DNA from: an uncultured Mollicutes bacterium
GTDB lineage: Bacteria; Bacillota_I; Bacilli_A; RFN20; CAG-826
DNA: 64,000 bases
NCBI GenBank assembly: GCA_900540395.1
Contig: UQFQ01000005.1
Coordinates: forward strand, 1-64,000
Direction: 5' to 3'
Program-made: the position numbers and the translations under genes
In this document: one piece after another, positions 8,385-17,087 of the stretch
Numbering within the stretch: the stretch's first letter is position 1
How the letters are laid out: every line of letters starts with the position of its first letter
Notes under the pieces: generated by a model
Database searches by the model: none
Seen by the model: the letters and a program-made list of their open reading frames with translations, nothing else
Told to the model about the DNA's origin: nothing

Positions 8385-8444
8385 CTGTGGCTTGAATTAT
8401 CTTGAAATAACCAAGGTTGTAGATATGAAAATACAGGCTCACAG
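8385..8444 (+). ncRNA. Unidentified structured RNA, domain 1
   Basis: Three helices stack on one another. CTGTGGCTTG (8385-8394) pairs with CAGGC-T-CACAG (8434-8444) with one bulge. TATCT (8398-8402) pairs with AGATA (8421-8425). AACC pairs with GGTT around two bases at the tip. The internal loops are purine-rich. It lies in the 223-nt gap before the nucleoside ABC ATPase gene, directly ahead of a second RNA domain. I do not recognise a known family. Confidence 0.5.
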
Positions 8445-8452
8445 CATAGTTA

Positions 8453-8510
8453 GATTAGACCCGGGAAAGGAAATGTTATCTAATCATTAAATCCGGGTAT
8501 GGTTAGATAA
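8453..8510 (+). promoter_or_regulatory. Candidate pseudoknot with a competing hairpin before the ABC ATPase gene
   Basis: GATTAG (8453-8458) can pair with CTAATC (8480-8485), and the adjacent ACCCGG (8459-8464) with CCGGGT (8493-8498), giving an H-type pseudoknot. Alternatively TTATCTAATC (8476-8485) pairs with GGTTAGATAA (8501-8510), destroying the first helix and ending 11 nt before the ATG. Mutually exclusive pairings of this kind are typical of RNA switches. No ligand can be named. Confidence 0.5.
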
Positions 8511-8521
8511 TACATAATAAT

Positions 8522-10357
8522 ATGGAAGATATTAATGTTATTGAAATGCGTCACATTAGTAAGTCTTTTCCAGGCATAAAAGCCAATGATGATATTTCCT
8601 TGACTTTAAAGAAAGGTGAAATACACGCATTATTAGGCGAAAACGGTGCTGGTAAGTCAACATTAATGTCCATTCTATTCGGACTTTACGAACCAGATGA
8701 AGGCGAAATTTATGTAAATGGCGTAAAAAGCAAGATTAAAAACCCTAATGATGCCAATAGATTTAAGATTGGTATGGTTCATCAACATTTTAAACTTGTT
8801 GATTGCTATACTGCTTTGCAGAATATTATTTTAGGTTTTGAACCTGTAAAATACGGATTTTTAAGACCTAAAATAGTAAGACAAACGTTAGAAGATCTCT
8901 GCAAAAAATATAACTTCCATATTGACTTGGACGCAAAGATCGAAGACATGACTGTTGGCGAACAACAAAAAGTTGAAATTTTAAAAATGCTCTATCGAGA
9001 TAATGAAATTTTGATTTTTGATGAGCCTACTGCTGTTTTGACTCCTCAAGAAATTGACGAGTTAATGCTTTCTATGAGAAATTTGGCAAAAGAAGGGAAG
9101 TCAATTCTTTTCATTTCTCATAAATTGAATGAGATTATGACAGTTTCCGATAGAGTTACCGTTTTACAACGCGGCAAATGTTTAGGAACTTTAATTACAA
9201 AGGATACTAATCCACAAGAACTTTCTAGATTGATGGTAGGAAGAGATGTTGAGCTAGTACTTGAAAAGGAACAAGCAAAACCTACTAAACCTATTTTGAC
9301 TGTTAAGAATTTATCTATTTACAATATTGATAAGAAAAAAGAAGTTGTTCATAATGTTTCCTTTAATGTAAGGGCTGGTGAGATTGTCTGTATTGCTGGT
9401 ATCGAAGGTAATGGGCAAACAGATTTGATTTATGGAATCACCGGATTAGAAAAAGTTAAAGAAGGTGAAATCATTCTTCATAATGTTAATTCGCAAAGAT
9501 ATGTTGATACAGTATCTAAGCAAACGAAGGAAAACTGGTGGACAAAAACAAAGGATTTTATAAATTACTGGTGTGGAATCGGCTGGTATAACGTTTCTTA
9601 TTATGCTGGCTATGGATGGTATTTTGTAAAAAAAGGCTACAAATACACTATTAATTTTATAAAAAATTTATTTAAGAAAGAAAAAGAAGAATTCTCATAT
9701 GAGTCTTATCCTAAATATATAAAATTTGATGAAGTTAAAAACCAACCACTCATTGGCGATGTTCATTTAGAAAAGCTTTCTATACGAGATAGAAATAATA
9801 GGGGAATTTCTCATATTCCTGAAGATAGACATAAACATGGTTTAGTCCTTGATTTTAATTTGCGAGACAACCTTGTATTGAATGTTTATTTTAATAAGAG
9901 ATTTCAAAAATTCGGCTTTATGACTAATAAAGAAAAAGAAAAATATGCTAATGAGTTAATTGGAAAATATGATATCAGAAGTGGCAAGGGCGCTTATTCA
10001 ATTGTTAGAAGTATGAGCGGCGGAAATCAGCAAAAAGCAATTGTTGCGCGTGAATTAGATAGAGATACGCCTTTACTTATTGCTGTACAGCCTACAAGAG
10101 GTTTAGATGTCGGTGCAATTGAAGCAATTCATAGAAACATTCTTTCTGCTCGTGATAATGGTAATGCTGTCTTACTTGTTTCTTTAGAGTTAGATGAAGT
10201 AATGAACTTAGCTGATAGAATTTTGGTTATGTATAACGGCGAAATAGTTGGTCAATTTGATCCAACTAAAGTTTCAACTAGCGAGCTTGGTCTTTATATG
10301 AGCGGTGCAAAAAAAGATGAAGTGAATGCAATTAAGGGCGAGGAGGACAACCAATGA
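8522..10357 (+). CDS. Nucleoside ABC transporter, fused double ATPase
   Basis: The energising subunit of the nucleoside importer, with two ABC domains in one chain (NupA/RbsA-like). Domain 1 has Walker A GENGAGKST (39-47), a VGEQQ signature and Walker B LIFDEPTAVLTP. Domain 2 has a degenerate Walker A GIEGNGQTD, GISHIPEDR, a SGGNQQK signature and PTRGLDVG. It is 611 residues, about 90-100 longer than usual. The excess is an insertion at roughly 330-415, whose first half is packed with Trp and Tyr (five Trp). No Shine-Dalgarno precedes the ATG; the upstream RNA or a leaderless start may explain this. The next gene overlaps by 4 nt (ATGA). Confidence 0.93.
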   Translation: MEDINVIEMRHISKSFPGIKANDDISLTLKKGEIHALLGENGAGKSTLMSILFGLYEPDEGEIYVNGVKSKIKNPNDANRFKIGMVHQHFKLVDCYTALQNIILGFEPVKYGFLRPKIVRQTLEDLCKKYNFHIDLDAKIEDMTVGEQQKVEILKMLYRDNEILIFDEPTAVLTPQEIDELMLSMRNLAKEGKSILFISHKLNEIMTVSDRVTVLQRGKCLGTLITKDTNPQELSRLMVGRDVELVLEKEQAKPTKPILTVKNLSIYNIDKKKEVVHNVSFNVRAGEIVCIAGIEGNGQTDLIYGITGLEKVKEGEIILHNVNSQRYVDTVSKQTKENWWTKTKDFINYWCGIGWYNVSYYAGYGWYFVKKGYKYTINFIKNLFKKEKEEFSYESYPKYIKFDEVKNQPLIGDVHLEKLSIRDRNNRGISHIPEDRHKHGLVLDFNLRDNLVLNVYFNKRFQKFGFMTNKEKEKYANELIGKYDIRSGKGAYSIVRSMSGGNQQKAIVARELDRDTPLLIAVQPTRGLDVGAIEAIHRNILSARDNGNAVLLVSLELDEVMNLADRILVMYNGEIVGQFDPTKVSTSELGLYMSGAKKDEVNAIKGEEDNQ

Positions 10358-11538
10358 ATAAGTTTTTAGAAGGTTTTAAAAAAGGTTTTAGACCTATAGC
10401 CATTTTTGCTCATAATATAAATAAAAAACCTGGATTTAAGTCATTTTTTGCAGGTTTAATTTCCGTTTTGCTAGGTCTTTTATGTGGATTCCTTGTTATG
10501 CTTATACTTTCGCCAGAGCATGCAGGTGCTGGTCTATGGACTCTTCTTTCAACCGGATTTTCTACTCCGCAATTGTTCGGTCGAGCTGTTTATCAAGCGA
10601 CGCCAATGATATTGTCAGGTTTAGCGATAGCTTTTGCTTTTAAATTAAATTTATTTAATATTGGTATTACGGGACAGGTTACTATTGGGGCCTTTAGTTC
10701 TATATGTTGTGGTTTAGCGGGAGCCAATTGGTTTGTTTGCATGCTTGTTGGTGCTTTAACTGGAGCAGCCGCTGGTTTTATTCCTGGATTTTTAAAGGCT
10801 AAATTTAATGTCAACGAAGTATTATCTGGAATTATGCTTAATTGGATCATTTATTACATCATTGGTCTTATCGGAAGATTAGCTTTGCCTGGTAGTTTTA
10901 AAGATGTGGCTACACCTTCTGAATTAAGAATGATTCCAGCCGATGCTAGAATGCCTTCATTAGGAATACCTAATATGGAGGGCATAAGTGTTGGCTTAAT
11001 AATTGCAATTATTATTGTTATTGTTGTTTTCATTGTTTTAAATAAAACAACATTCGGTTTTGAACTTCAAATGGCTGGCAGAAATAAAGAAGCATCAAAA
11101 TATGCTGGTGTTAGTCAAACAAAATCCACTATTTTGGCTTTAACTATTTCTGGTGCTTTAGCAGGATTGTGTGGCTATATGCTTTATGCTGAACCAGGTA
11201 CACCTACAAAATTTGTTTGGGACTCTTCTGCAAATACATTATTAGCTGATGGATTTAATGGAATTTCTGTTAGCTTAATTGCTCAAAACAGTCCATTGGG
11301 TTGCATTTTCTCATCCTTACTTTTGACTTTAATTAGTGCTGCTCAAAACTCTTTAAAAACGGTATCAGATGGTGCATACAATATTCACTATACTGAGCTC
11401 ATTAAAAATGTTGTTATTTATCTTGCAGCTTTATCATCATTCTTTATCTATTTGATGAATAAAATTAATGCTAGAAACGAAAATATTCCTTATTTTAATA
11501 GGGATAAAAAGTTGATCGAAAATAAGGGGGTGAAGTAA
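10354..11538 (+). CDS. Nucleoside ABC transporter permease, first subunit
   Basis: A 394-residue integral membrane protein with about nine to ten hydrophobic segments of the BPD_transp_2 (branched-chain amino acid/ribose/nucleoside permease) family. The family motif region GLAIAFAFKLNLFNIGITGQ and the loop GRNKEASKYAGVSQTK are easily seen. It forms half of the membrane channel with the following gene product. Its start overlaps the ATPase stop, with GAGGAGG just upstream, so translation is coupled. The ends are charged and cytoplasmic. It corresponds to NupB/BmpB-type subunits; nucleoside specificity is inferred from the BMP partner and the guanine riboswitch. Confidence 0.92.
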   Translation: MNKFLEGFKKGFRPIAIFAHNINKKPGFKSFFAGLISVLLGLLCGFLVMLILSPEHAGAGLWTLLSTGFSTPQLFGRAVYQATPMILSGLAIAFAFKLNLFNIGITGQVTIGAFSSICCGLAGANWFVCMLVGALTGAAAGFIPGFLKAKFNVNEVLSGIMLNWIIYYIIGLIGRLALPGSFKDVATPSELRMIPADARMPSLGIPNMEGISVGLIIAIIIVIVVFIVLNKTTFGFELQMAGRNKEASKYAGVSQTKSTILALTISGALAGLCGYMLYAEPGTPTKFVWDSSANTLLADGFNGISVSLIAQNSPLGCIFSSLLLTLISAAQNSLKTVSDGAYNIHYTELIKNVVIYLAALSSFFIYLMNKINARNENIPYFNRDKKLIENKGVK

Positions 11539-11539
11539 T

Positions 11540-12565
11540 ATGTTTTCTCCATCAGACTTTGGCGATTTCTTTAAATATTTAATAATGTACGTTATAGGAT
11601 TTGTATTAGGGTCTTATGGCGGATTATTCTCTGAAAGTGCAGGCATTATCAATATTGCTCTTGAGGGCTCAATGGTCTTTGGGGCTTTTGCAGGAATTAT
11701 CTTTTTACAAGGGATGAATACTTGGTGTGCTGGCTCGATGCTTGTTACGACAGCAGGTGGACTAGTCATCGTTTATCTTTTGGCAGTATTAATTGCTATT
11801 CTTGCTGGTATATTATTCTCATTCTTATTATCGTTTGTCTCTATAAAGCTTAAAGCAGATCAAACTGTTGTTGGAACTGCTTTAAACTCACTTGCAATTG
11901 CTATTTGTACTATTTTTAATACATCAATTACTGGTATTGATTCAAGTGAAGTTGCCAATAATATTTTCTCAAATGTTTTATCGGTTAATGTCGGAACAGA
12001 TGGTTTTGCTCAGTTTATTAATCACGCTTTCTCAGGATTAAACATTTCAGTTCTTGTTGGTTTGTTGACAATTGTTGTCTTATGGCTAGTTATGAATAAA
12101 ATGAGATTTGGCTTAAGATTAAGAGCTTGTGGTGAAAATCCAGCAGCCGCCGATAGTGTTGGTATTAATGTTTATAAAATGAGATATATGGGTACTGCTA
12201 TTGGTAGTGCAGCTGCGGCTTTATCTGGATTTGTTATCTTTTCTTGCATGCCAATTGGAACTTGGCAAATCAGCGCCTTAGGATATGGTTTCTTGGTTTT
12301 AGCTATTGAAATTTTCGGAAACTGGAAAGCTACAAGCATTATATTCTGTTCATTATTTTTCGCATTATTCTTCTCATTTGCTCCTACATTCTCGGCAAGT
12401 ATTTCTAACCATCCAGAGTGGGGCTTAAATAAAAGTATATTTGGACAAAGAGCGTTTTATTATTTATTGCCTTATTTCCTTGCTTTGCTTACGCTCGTTA
12501 TCTTCTCCAAAAAATCGAGGGCTCCAAAAGCGGAAGGTATACCATACGACAAGTCTAGCCGATAA
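11540..12565 (+). CDS. Nucleoside ABC transporter permease, second subunit
   Basis: A 341-residue permease of the same family as the previous gene, shorter at the N-terminus, with about nine membrane segments. The typical motifs SESAGIINIALEGSM and RACGENPAAADSVGINV mark the conserved cytoplasmic loops. It completes the transporter (one lipoprotein, one double ATPase, two different permeases). It starts one nt after the preceding stop with AAGGGGG upstream, and is followed by a 14-bp hairpin. The basic C-terminus is cytoplasmic. Confidence 0.92.
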   Translation: MFSPSDFGDFFKYLIMYVIGFVLGSYGGLFSESAGIINIALEGSMVFGAFAGIIFLQGMNTWCAGSMLVTTAGGLVIVYLLAVLIAILAGILFSFLLSFVSIKLKADQTVVGTALNSLAIAICTIFNTSITGIDSSEVANNIFSNVLSVNVGTDGFAQFINHAFSGLNISVLVGLLTIVVLWLVMNKMRFGLRLRACGENPAAADSVGINVYKMRYMGTAIGSAAAALSGFVIFSCMPIGTWQISALGYGFLVLAIEIFGNWKATSIIFCSLFFALFFSFAPTFSASISNHPEWGLNKSIFGQRAFYYLLPYFLALLTLVIFSKKSRAPKAEGIPYDKSSR

Positions 12566-12580
12566 TAATCGAATTGTTTT

Positions 12581-12613
12581 GAAAATGTCTTACCAATAAG
12601 GTAAGATATTTTC
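12581..12613 (+). terminator. Strong hairpin between the transporter genes and prs
   Basis: GAAAATGTCTTACC pairs over 14 bp (one wobble) with GGTAAGATATTTTC around a 5-nt loop. It lacks a T-tract, so it may be a partial terminator or an RNA-processing/stability element. It ends 20 nt before the prs start codon. Confidence 0.6.
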
Positions 12614-12633
12614 GCTTATTAAAGGAGTCTAGC

Positions 12634-13608
12634 ATGATAAAAGATATTTTAGTTTTCTCATTAACTTCTAATGTTGCGTTAACAAAAAGTGTCTGTGCTT
12701 TGCTTGGCATAGAAGCAAGTAAGAGTGAGGTGCACCATTTTGCCGATGGCGAATGTCTTGCGACATCTCTTGCTGATGTTAGAGGTAAAAAAGTTTATAT
12801 TATTCAATCGACCTGTAAACCAGTCAATGATCGAATCATGGAAACTTTGATTTTTATTGATGGTGTTAAAAGAGCAAATTGCCGTGAAGTAACGGTTATC
12901 ATGCCTTATTATGGGTATGCTAGACAAGATAGAATTGCTCATATTAATGAGCCAATTAGTGCAAAACTTGTAGCAGATTTATTTACAAATGCTGGTGTTA
13001 AAAGAGTATTAACTGTTGAACTACACACTCCACAAATTCAAGGTTTCTTTGGTGTCCCAGTTGATAATCTCTCACCATCATATTTATTTGCAAAATACAT
13101 TAATAATAAATACGATACTTCAAATCCTGCAGTAAAAAATACAATTGCAATTGTTGCTCCAGATCATGGTGCAATGCATAGAGCTAGAGATTTATCTAAT
13201 TTTATTCCTCATACATCAATTGTTGTTATTGATAAGAGAAGACCTAAACCAAATGTTGCCGAAATTACTAACGTTGTTGGTGACATTGAAGATAAAGTTT
13301 GTATTATGGTTGATGATATTATTGATACAGGCGGTACAATTTTGGCCGGTGCAAAAGCTTTAAAAGATAAAGGTGCAAAAGAAGTTGTGATTTGTTGTTC
13401 ACACGCTTTATTTAATGGTAATGCATTAGAGAAATTTGAAAATTGTGACTATATTAAAGAAGTTATTACTACAGATACGATTGAACATCCTGAATTTGCT
13501 GGAAGTAAGAGAATTACAGTAATTTCAATTGCTGAAATGATTGCTGATTGTATTAGATCACATGAATCTCACGAAAAGATTAAAGATCAATACGCAAGAT
13601 TCCATTAA
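12634..13608 (+). CDS. prs: Ribose-phosphate pyrophosphokinase (PRPP synthetase)
   Basis: Makes 5-phosphoribosyl 1-pyrophosphate from ribose 5-phosphate and ATP for purine, pyrimidine and NAD synthesis and salvage. The 324-residue protein has the family landmarks: the flexible loop YYGYARQDR (about 91-99), the metal-binding VELHTPQIQGFF, and the PRPP-binding loop VDDIIDTGGT (about 229-238). The sequence diverges somewhat from Bacillus Prs in the N-terminal third but keeps both domains. AAAGGAG before the ATG sets the start. It follows the nucleoside importer, separated by a hairpin, so salvage of imported bases and the PRPP supply appear linked. Confidence 0.94.
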   Translation: MIKDILVFSLTSNVALTKSVCALLGIEASKSEVHHFADGECLATSLADVRGKKVYIIQSTCKPVNDRIMETLIFIDGVKRANCREVTVIMPYYGYARQDRIAHINEPISAKLVADLFTNAGVKRVLTVELHTPQIQGFFGVPVDNLSPSYLFAKYINNKYDTSNPAVKNTIAIVAPDHGAMHRARDLSNFIPHTSIVVIDKRRPKPNVAEITNVVGDIEDKVCIMVDDIIDTGGTILAGAKALKDKGAKEVVICCSHALFNGNALEKFENCDYIKEVITTDTIEHPEFAGSKRITVISIAEMIADCIRSHESHEKIKDQYARFH

Positions 13609-13710
13609 TTAAACTCTTTACTAAAAAATAAATTTACTATAAAAATAGTTAAGATTTGAAAGTTTATCATTTCATTCTTAACTTATTTTTAAATATATGA
13701 TTGATATATT

Positions 13711-15606
13711 ATGGCTTTAATATCCTTTTCAAATGTAACAAAATACTATTCCTTAAATTTGATTTTAGATCACGTCACATTTCAAATTAATAAGGGCGAA
13801 AAAGTCGCTTTAGTAGGTTCTAACGGAGCTGGTAAAACGACTCTTTTTAAACTTATTTTAAAAGAGGAAGAGCCTACATTAGTACCAAAGGAAGACAAAG
13901 TTGGAGATATATCGATATTAAGTGGAACTAGAATTGGTTATCTAAATCAAGATGCAATTAGTGACATAAATAATACTGTTTATGAAGAGCTAGAAATACC
14001 TTTTAAACCACTTAAGGAAAAGTTAAATAAATTTAATGAACTCACTACAAAACTTAACGAGAACACAACTGAAGAAGAATTAAATCGTTATAATGAATTG
14101 CTAGATGAGTTAACAAGTGAAGGTGCTTTTAATATAAAAAATAAGATAGGTGAATATTTATCACGTTTTAAATTTCCAGAATCCCTACTTAATGAAAAGA
14201 TCAAGTCTTTAAGTGGTGGAGAAAGGATGAAAATTGCCTTTATTAAGCTACTTTTAGTGGACTATGATTTATTGCTTTTAGATGAACCTACTAATCACCT
14301 TGATATTTCAACCATTGAATGGCTTGAAAATTATTTAAAAGATTATCGTGGAACTATCTTGTTTATATCTCACGATAGATATTTTTTAAATACTTTAGCC
14401 ACTAAGATTTTAGATTTAGAAAATCATAAAATCGATACATATAACATGAGTTATGATAGCTATCTAAAGGAAAAAGAAATTAAATATCAAAACCTTCTTG
14501 CTCAATATGAAAAAGAAGAGGAAGAGATGGAAAGACTTAAAAAGTTTATCGAATTTTATATGCCAAAACCAAGATTTGTTGGTCGAGCTAAAGACAGAGT
14601 TCATAAACTTGAGAAATTAGAAGCTAACCATATTCAAAAACCAACTAAAGAAAACAGAAATATAAAGATAAAATTAGAAGGTAATAATCTTAAAAACAAA
14701 GGAATAATTAGTTTTGAAAACGTATCAGCTGGCTATGACTCAGCTTTATTTCCACCATTTTCTTTTACGCTTTATGGTAAAGACCATTTAGCCATAATTG
14801 GTGATAATGGGATTGGCAAAACGACTCTTGTTAAATCAATTTTGCACGATTTACCTTTGATTTGCGGGGAAATTCGTTATTTACGTGACTTAAAAATTGG
14901 ATATATCAAGCAAAATGATTATGAATTTGTATCTAAAGATACTTGTTTAGATTATCTTAAAAAGAAGTATCCAGCAAAGCTGGAAAGAGAATTAAGAACA
15001 GCATTAGGTCGCTTCCTTTTTAGAAAAGAAGATGTGTTTAAAAACTGTACGCTTTTATCTAATGGAGAAAGAATGCGTTTAGTTTTATGTGATCTTTCTT
15101 TATCTGAATATGATGTTCTTATTCTTGATGAGCCTACAAACCATCTTGATTTAGTTACTAAAGAATGTCTTTTAAGTGCACTAAAAGAATATAAAGGAGC
15201 TATTATTTTTATATCTCACGATCGTTATTTTATTAATTCATTAGCTGATTATGTTTTATATCTTTCTCGAGATAAAAGCATTATTAATGAAGGCAGTTAT
15301 GATGATCTTAAGGCTTTACTTGATGAAACAAACCAAATTAATGATGAAAAAATAAGTAATCAAGCTCAAACAAGTGAAAAGAAAAACTTAGTTTATGATA
15401 AATTAGAGAAAAAAGAAAAATTATCTAATAACAAAATTAATGAATTAAAAAATAAAGCTAAAGAAATAGAAGAAGAACTTATTTTTCTTGATGAAGAACT
15501 CTCACAAGATTTTGAAGATTATAAAAAGATTGATGAATTAAGTGATAGAAAAAGTGAACTAGAATCTGAATATTTTAAAATCATGGAAATTCTTGAAAAT
15601 AATTAG
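13711..15606 (+). CDS. ABC-F family ATPase (ribosome-associated type)
   Basis: A soluble protein of 631 residues with two ABC domains and no membrane segment. Domain 1 has GSNGAGKTT (36-44), LSGGERMKIA and LLLLDEPTNHLD. Domain 2 has GDNGIGKTT, LSNGERMRLV and LILDEPTNHLD. Between them lies the charged linker typical of ABC-F proteins, and the C-terminus is a Lys/Glu coiled coil (about 555-631), as in Uup/YdiF. ABC-F proteins act on the ribosomal E site as translation factors or antibiotic-protection proteins; which role applies here cannot be told. There is no Shine-Dalgarno. TATGAT at 13696-13701 lies nine nt before the ATG, so the mRNA may be leaderless. Confidence 0.9.
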   Translation: MALISFSNVTKYYSLNLILDHVTFQINKGEKVALVGSNGAGKTTLFKLILKEEEPTLVPKEDKVGDISILSGTRIGYLNQDAISDINNTVYEELEIPFKPLKEKLNKFNELTTKLNENTTEEELNRYNELLDELTSEGAFNIKNKIGEYLSRFKFPESLLNEKIKSLSGGERMKIAFIKLLLVDYDLLLLDEPTNHLDISTIEWLENYLKDYRGTILFISHDRYFLNTLATKILDLENHKIDTYNMSYDSYLKEKEIKYQNLLAQYEKEEEEMERLKKFIEFYMPKPRFVGRAKDRVHKLEKLEANHIQKPTKENRNIKIKLEGNNLKNKGIISFENVSAGYDSALFPPFSFTLYGKDHLAIIGDNGIGKTTLVKSILHDLPLICGEIRYLRDLKIGYIKQNDYEFVSKDTCLDYLKKKYPAKLERELRTALGRFLFRKEDVFKNCTLLSNGERMRLVLCDLSLSEYDVLILDEPTNHLDLVTKECLLSALKEYKGAIIFISHDRYFINSLADYVLYLSRDKSIINEGSYDDLKALLDETNQINDEKISNQAQTSEKKNLVYDKLEKKEKLSNNKINELKNKAKEIEEELIFLDEELSQDFEDYKKIDELSDRKSELESEYFKIMEILENN

Positions 15607-15660
15607 CTTTTGCAGGTTTATACAATTAAATATATCTATTTTAAGGAATTATTTGTATAA

Positions 15661-15687
15661 AAAAAGAGGGCACGCCCTCTTTTTTTA
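15661..15687. terminator. Bidirectional intrinsic terminator
   Basis: AAAAAGAGGG / CCCTCTTTTT is a 10-bp stem with a CACG loop followed by T residues. It sits between the ABC-F gene and a convergent gene and works on both strands. Confidence 0.9.
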
Positions 15688-15700
15688 AAATATTTATATC

Positions 15701-16897
15701 TTAAATTAATTTAATACCAACGCTTTCAAAGTATTTAACAAGAGCCTCTTTGTGGTGGCCAAGAATGATTAATTCATGGTTTCCTAAAGGTGTTTTTAAA
15801 ATCTTATCAAGCTCTGGGAAATTGCAAACGATTTGTGTACGACAAAGTTTGTTTTCGTATTGATTGTTTTTGATAGTTCCTTCTTCTACAAAACATTCAG
15901 TTAAAGCTGAATTTAATCTGAAAATTGTGGCATTGCCTTCTTTAACTTCGCCATGAATTCCAACACCAATACCAGATTCATAGTGTGTATCTAAAACAAA
16001 TGATTTACAAATGTTACAAGGAATTGTGCAATGAGCTAATAAAATTTCATTATTTTTGGTGTCAATACGTGAAGGATTGCATTGGAAAGCAGCTTCTTTT
16101 AATAATTTTTGTGCAACATACATTCCAAGCATTGAAGGAACGTCGCCTTCACAAGTTGCAATAATGCCTTCATCATTAAAATGAGACAAAGCTAAACATG
16201 CGGTAGTTTTAAGAGTGCCTAATAAGTCGAAGCAACGAATTGTGAAACCACTTAGATTATATTTTTTAACTAAAACTTTTATTGCATTGTATAAGCGTTC
16301 GGCTTTAGAAACTTCTTTTGGATCAAACTTCTTATTTTTTAAAGAATCATAGATTTCAAATGAACTTAATTTATTGTATTCGTCAATTAATTCTTGAATT
16401 GGGATATAAACTAAGTTGACATCAAATTTTTCTAAAGCTGTTTTTGGATCAACATCAGAAGAAATAAGCCAATCAGATGAACGACCTATTAAACCAAGAT
16501 TAGCTGATCCTTTTTTAGTTGGCTGAATAGGAGCTAAAGCTTTAATTCTAGAGCGGATATAGTCGGTATCACCATGTAAAACTTCGCCTTTTAAGTTGTG
16601 ATTTTTTAAGAAAGCCAAAATTTCAAGTGAAGCAGCAAGTGAATTATTAACACCATATGTTAATAAATAATATGGCCCTTTAAATTGAGCGAAATTTTTA
16701 ATAAATAAGTTTTCGCTTCCACCAGATTGCACCAAGATTAATACAAGGTCACTATTTTCATAAAGTTTGCTTGCATCATTTTCAATAGCAATAGATAAAT
16801 TTTCATCTTCAAGTGAATGAATTAAAGCACTTGTTGACTCATTTAAAACGTTTTGATTGTGAAGTTGTGATTGAATTGGGTAAATCTTAACTTTCAT
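15701..16897 (-). CDS. Fucose/arabinose-isomerase-like protein
   Basis: A 398-residue protein that resembles the L-fucose/L-arabinose isomerase fold. An N-terminal half made of alternating strands (DLVLILVQSGGS, YLLTYGVNNS) precedes a C-terminal half with RCFDLLGT, TACLALSHFNDEG and CEGDVPSMLGMY. The Glu of CEGD and a later DTHYESG are candidate metal-binding positions. These enzymes interconvert aldoses and ketoses, but many members of this set have no known substrate, so I assign only the family. AAAGGAG precedes the ATG. It is transcribed divergently from the old-yellow-enzyme gene over a 190-bp gap, suggesting shared regulation. Confidence 0.7.
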   Translation of the reverse strand: MKVKIYPIQSQLHNQNVLNESTSALIHSLEDENLSIAIENDASKLYENSDLVLILVQSGGSENLFIKNFAQFKGPYYLLTYGVNNSLAASLEILAFLKNHNLKGEVLHGDTDYIRSRIKALAPIQPTKKGSANLGLIGRSSDWLISSDVDPKTALEKFDVNLVYIPIQELIDEYNKLSSFEIYDSLKNKKFDPKEVSKAERLYNAIKVLVKKYNLSGFTIRCFDLLGTLKTTACLALSHFNDEGIIATCEGDVPSMLGMYVAQKLLKEAAFQCNPSRIDTKNNEILLAHCTIPCNICKSFVLDTHYESGIGVGIHGEVKEGNATIFRLNSALTECFVEEGTIKNNQYENKLCRTQIVCNFPELDKILKTPLGNHELIILGHHKEALVKYFESVGIKLI

Positions 16898-17053
16898 AAA
16901 ATTCTCCTTTGACGTAGAAATTTTAAACTTTTTGAGGCTTGTTTGCTATTGGAAGTTTGTTAATTTTTTATTAAGAATTTAAAAATATAAATTTGTATTA
17001 AAAATACCATTGTTTTCGCAATTTTCATTTTCTTTTAGTGTGTCATTCTAGGT

Positions 17054-17059
17054 TATAAT
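17054..17059 (+). promoter_or_regulatory. -10 element of the oxidoreductase/aconitase-X operon
   Basis: A perfect TATAAT lies 28 nt before the ATG at 17088, with TAGGAGAA between them. The matching -35 (TCTTTT at 17031-17036, 17-nt spacer) is poor, so an activator may be needed. No operator palindrome is visible in 16898-17087. Confidence 0.55.
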
Positions 17060-17087
17060 AAATATAAAGATTTAGGAGAATTTAACA

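Noticed and set aside
8473..8490. A five-residue leader peptide (MLSNH) before the ABC ATPase gene
   Set aside because: The AAAGGA sequence is only two nt from the ATG, too close to act as its ribosome binding site; the bases are better explained by RNA pairing.
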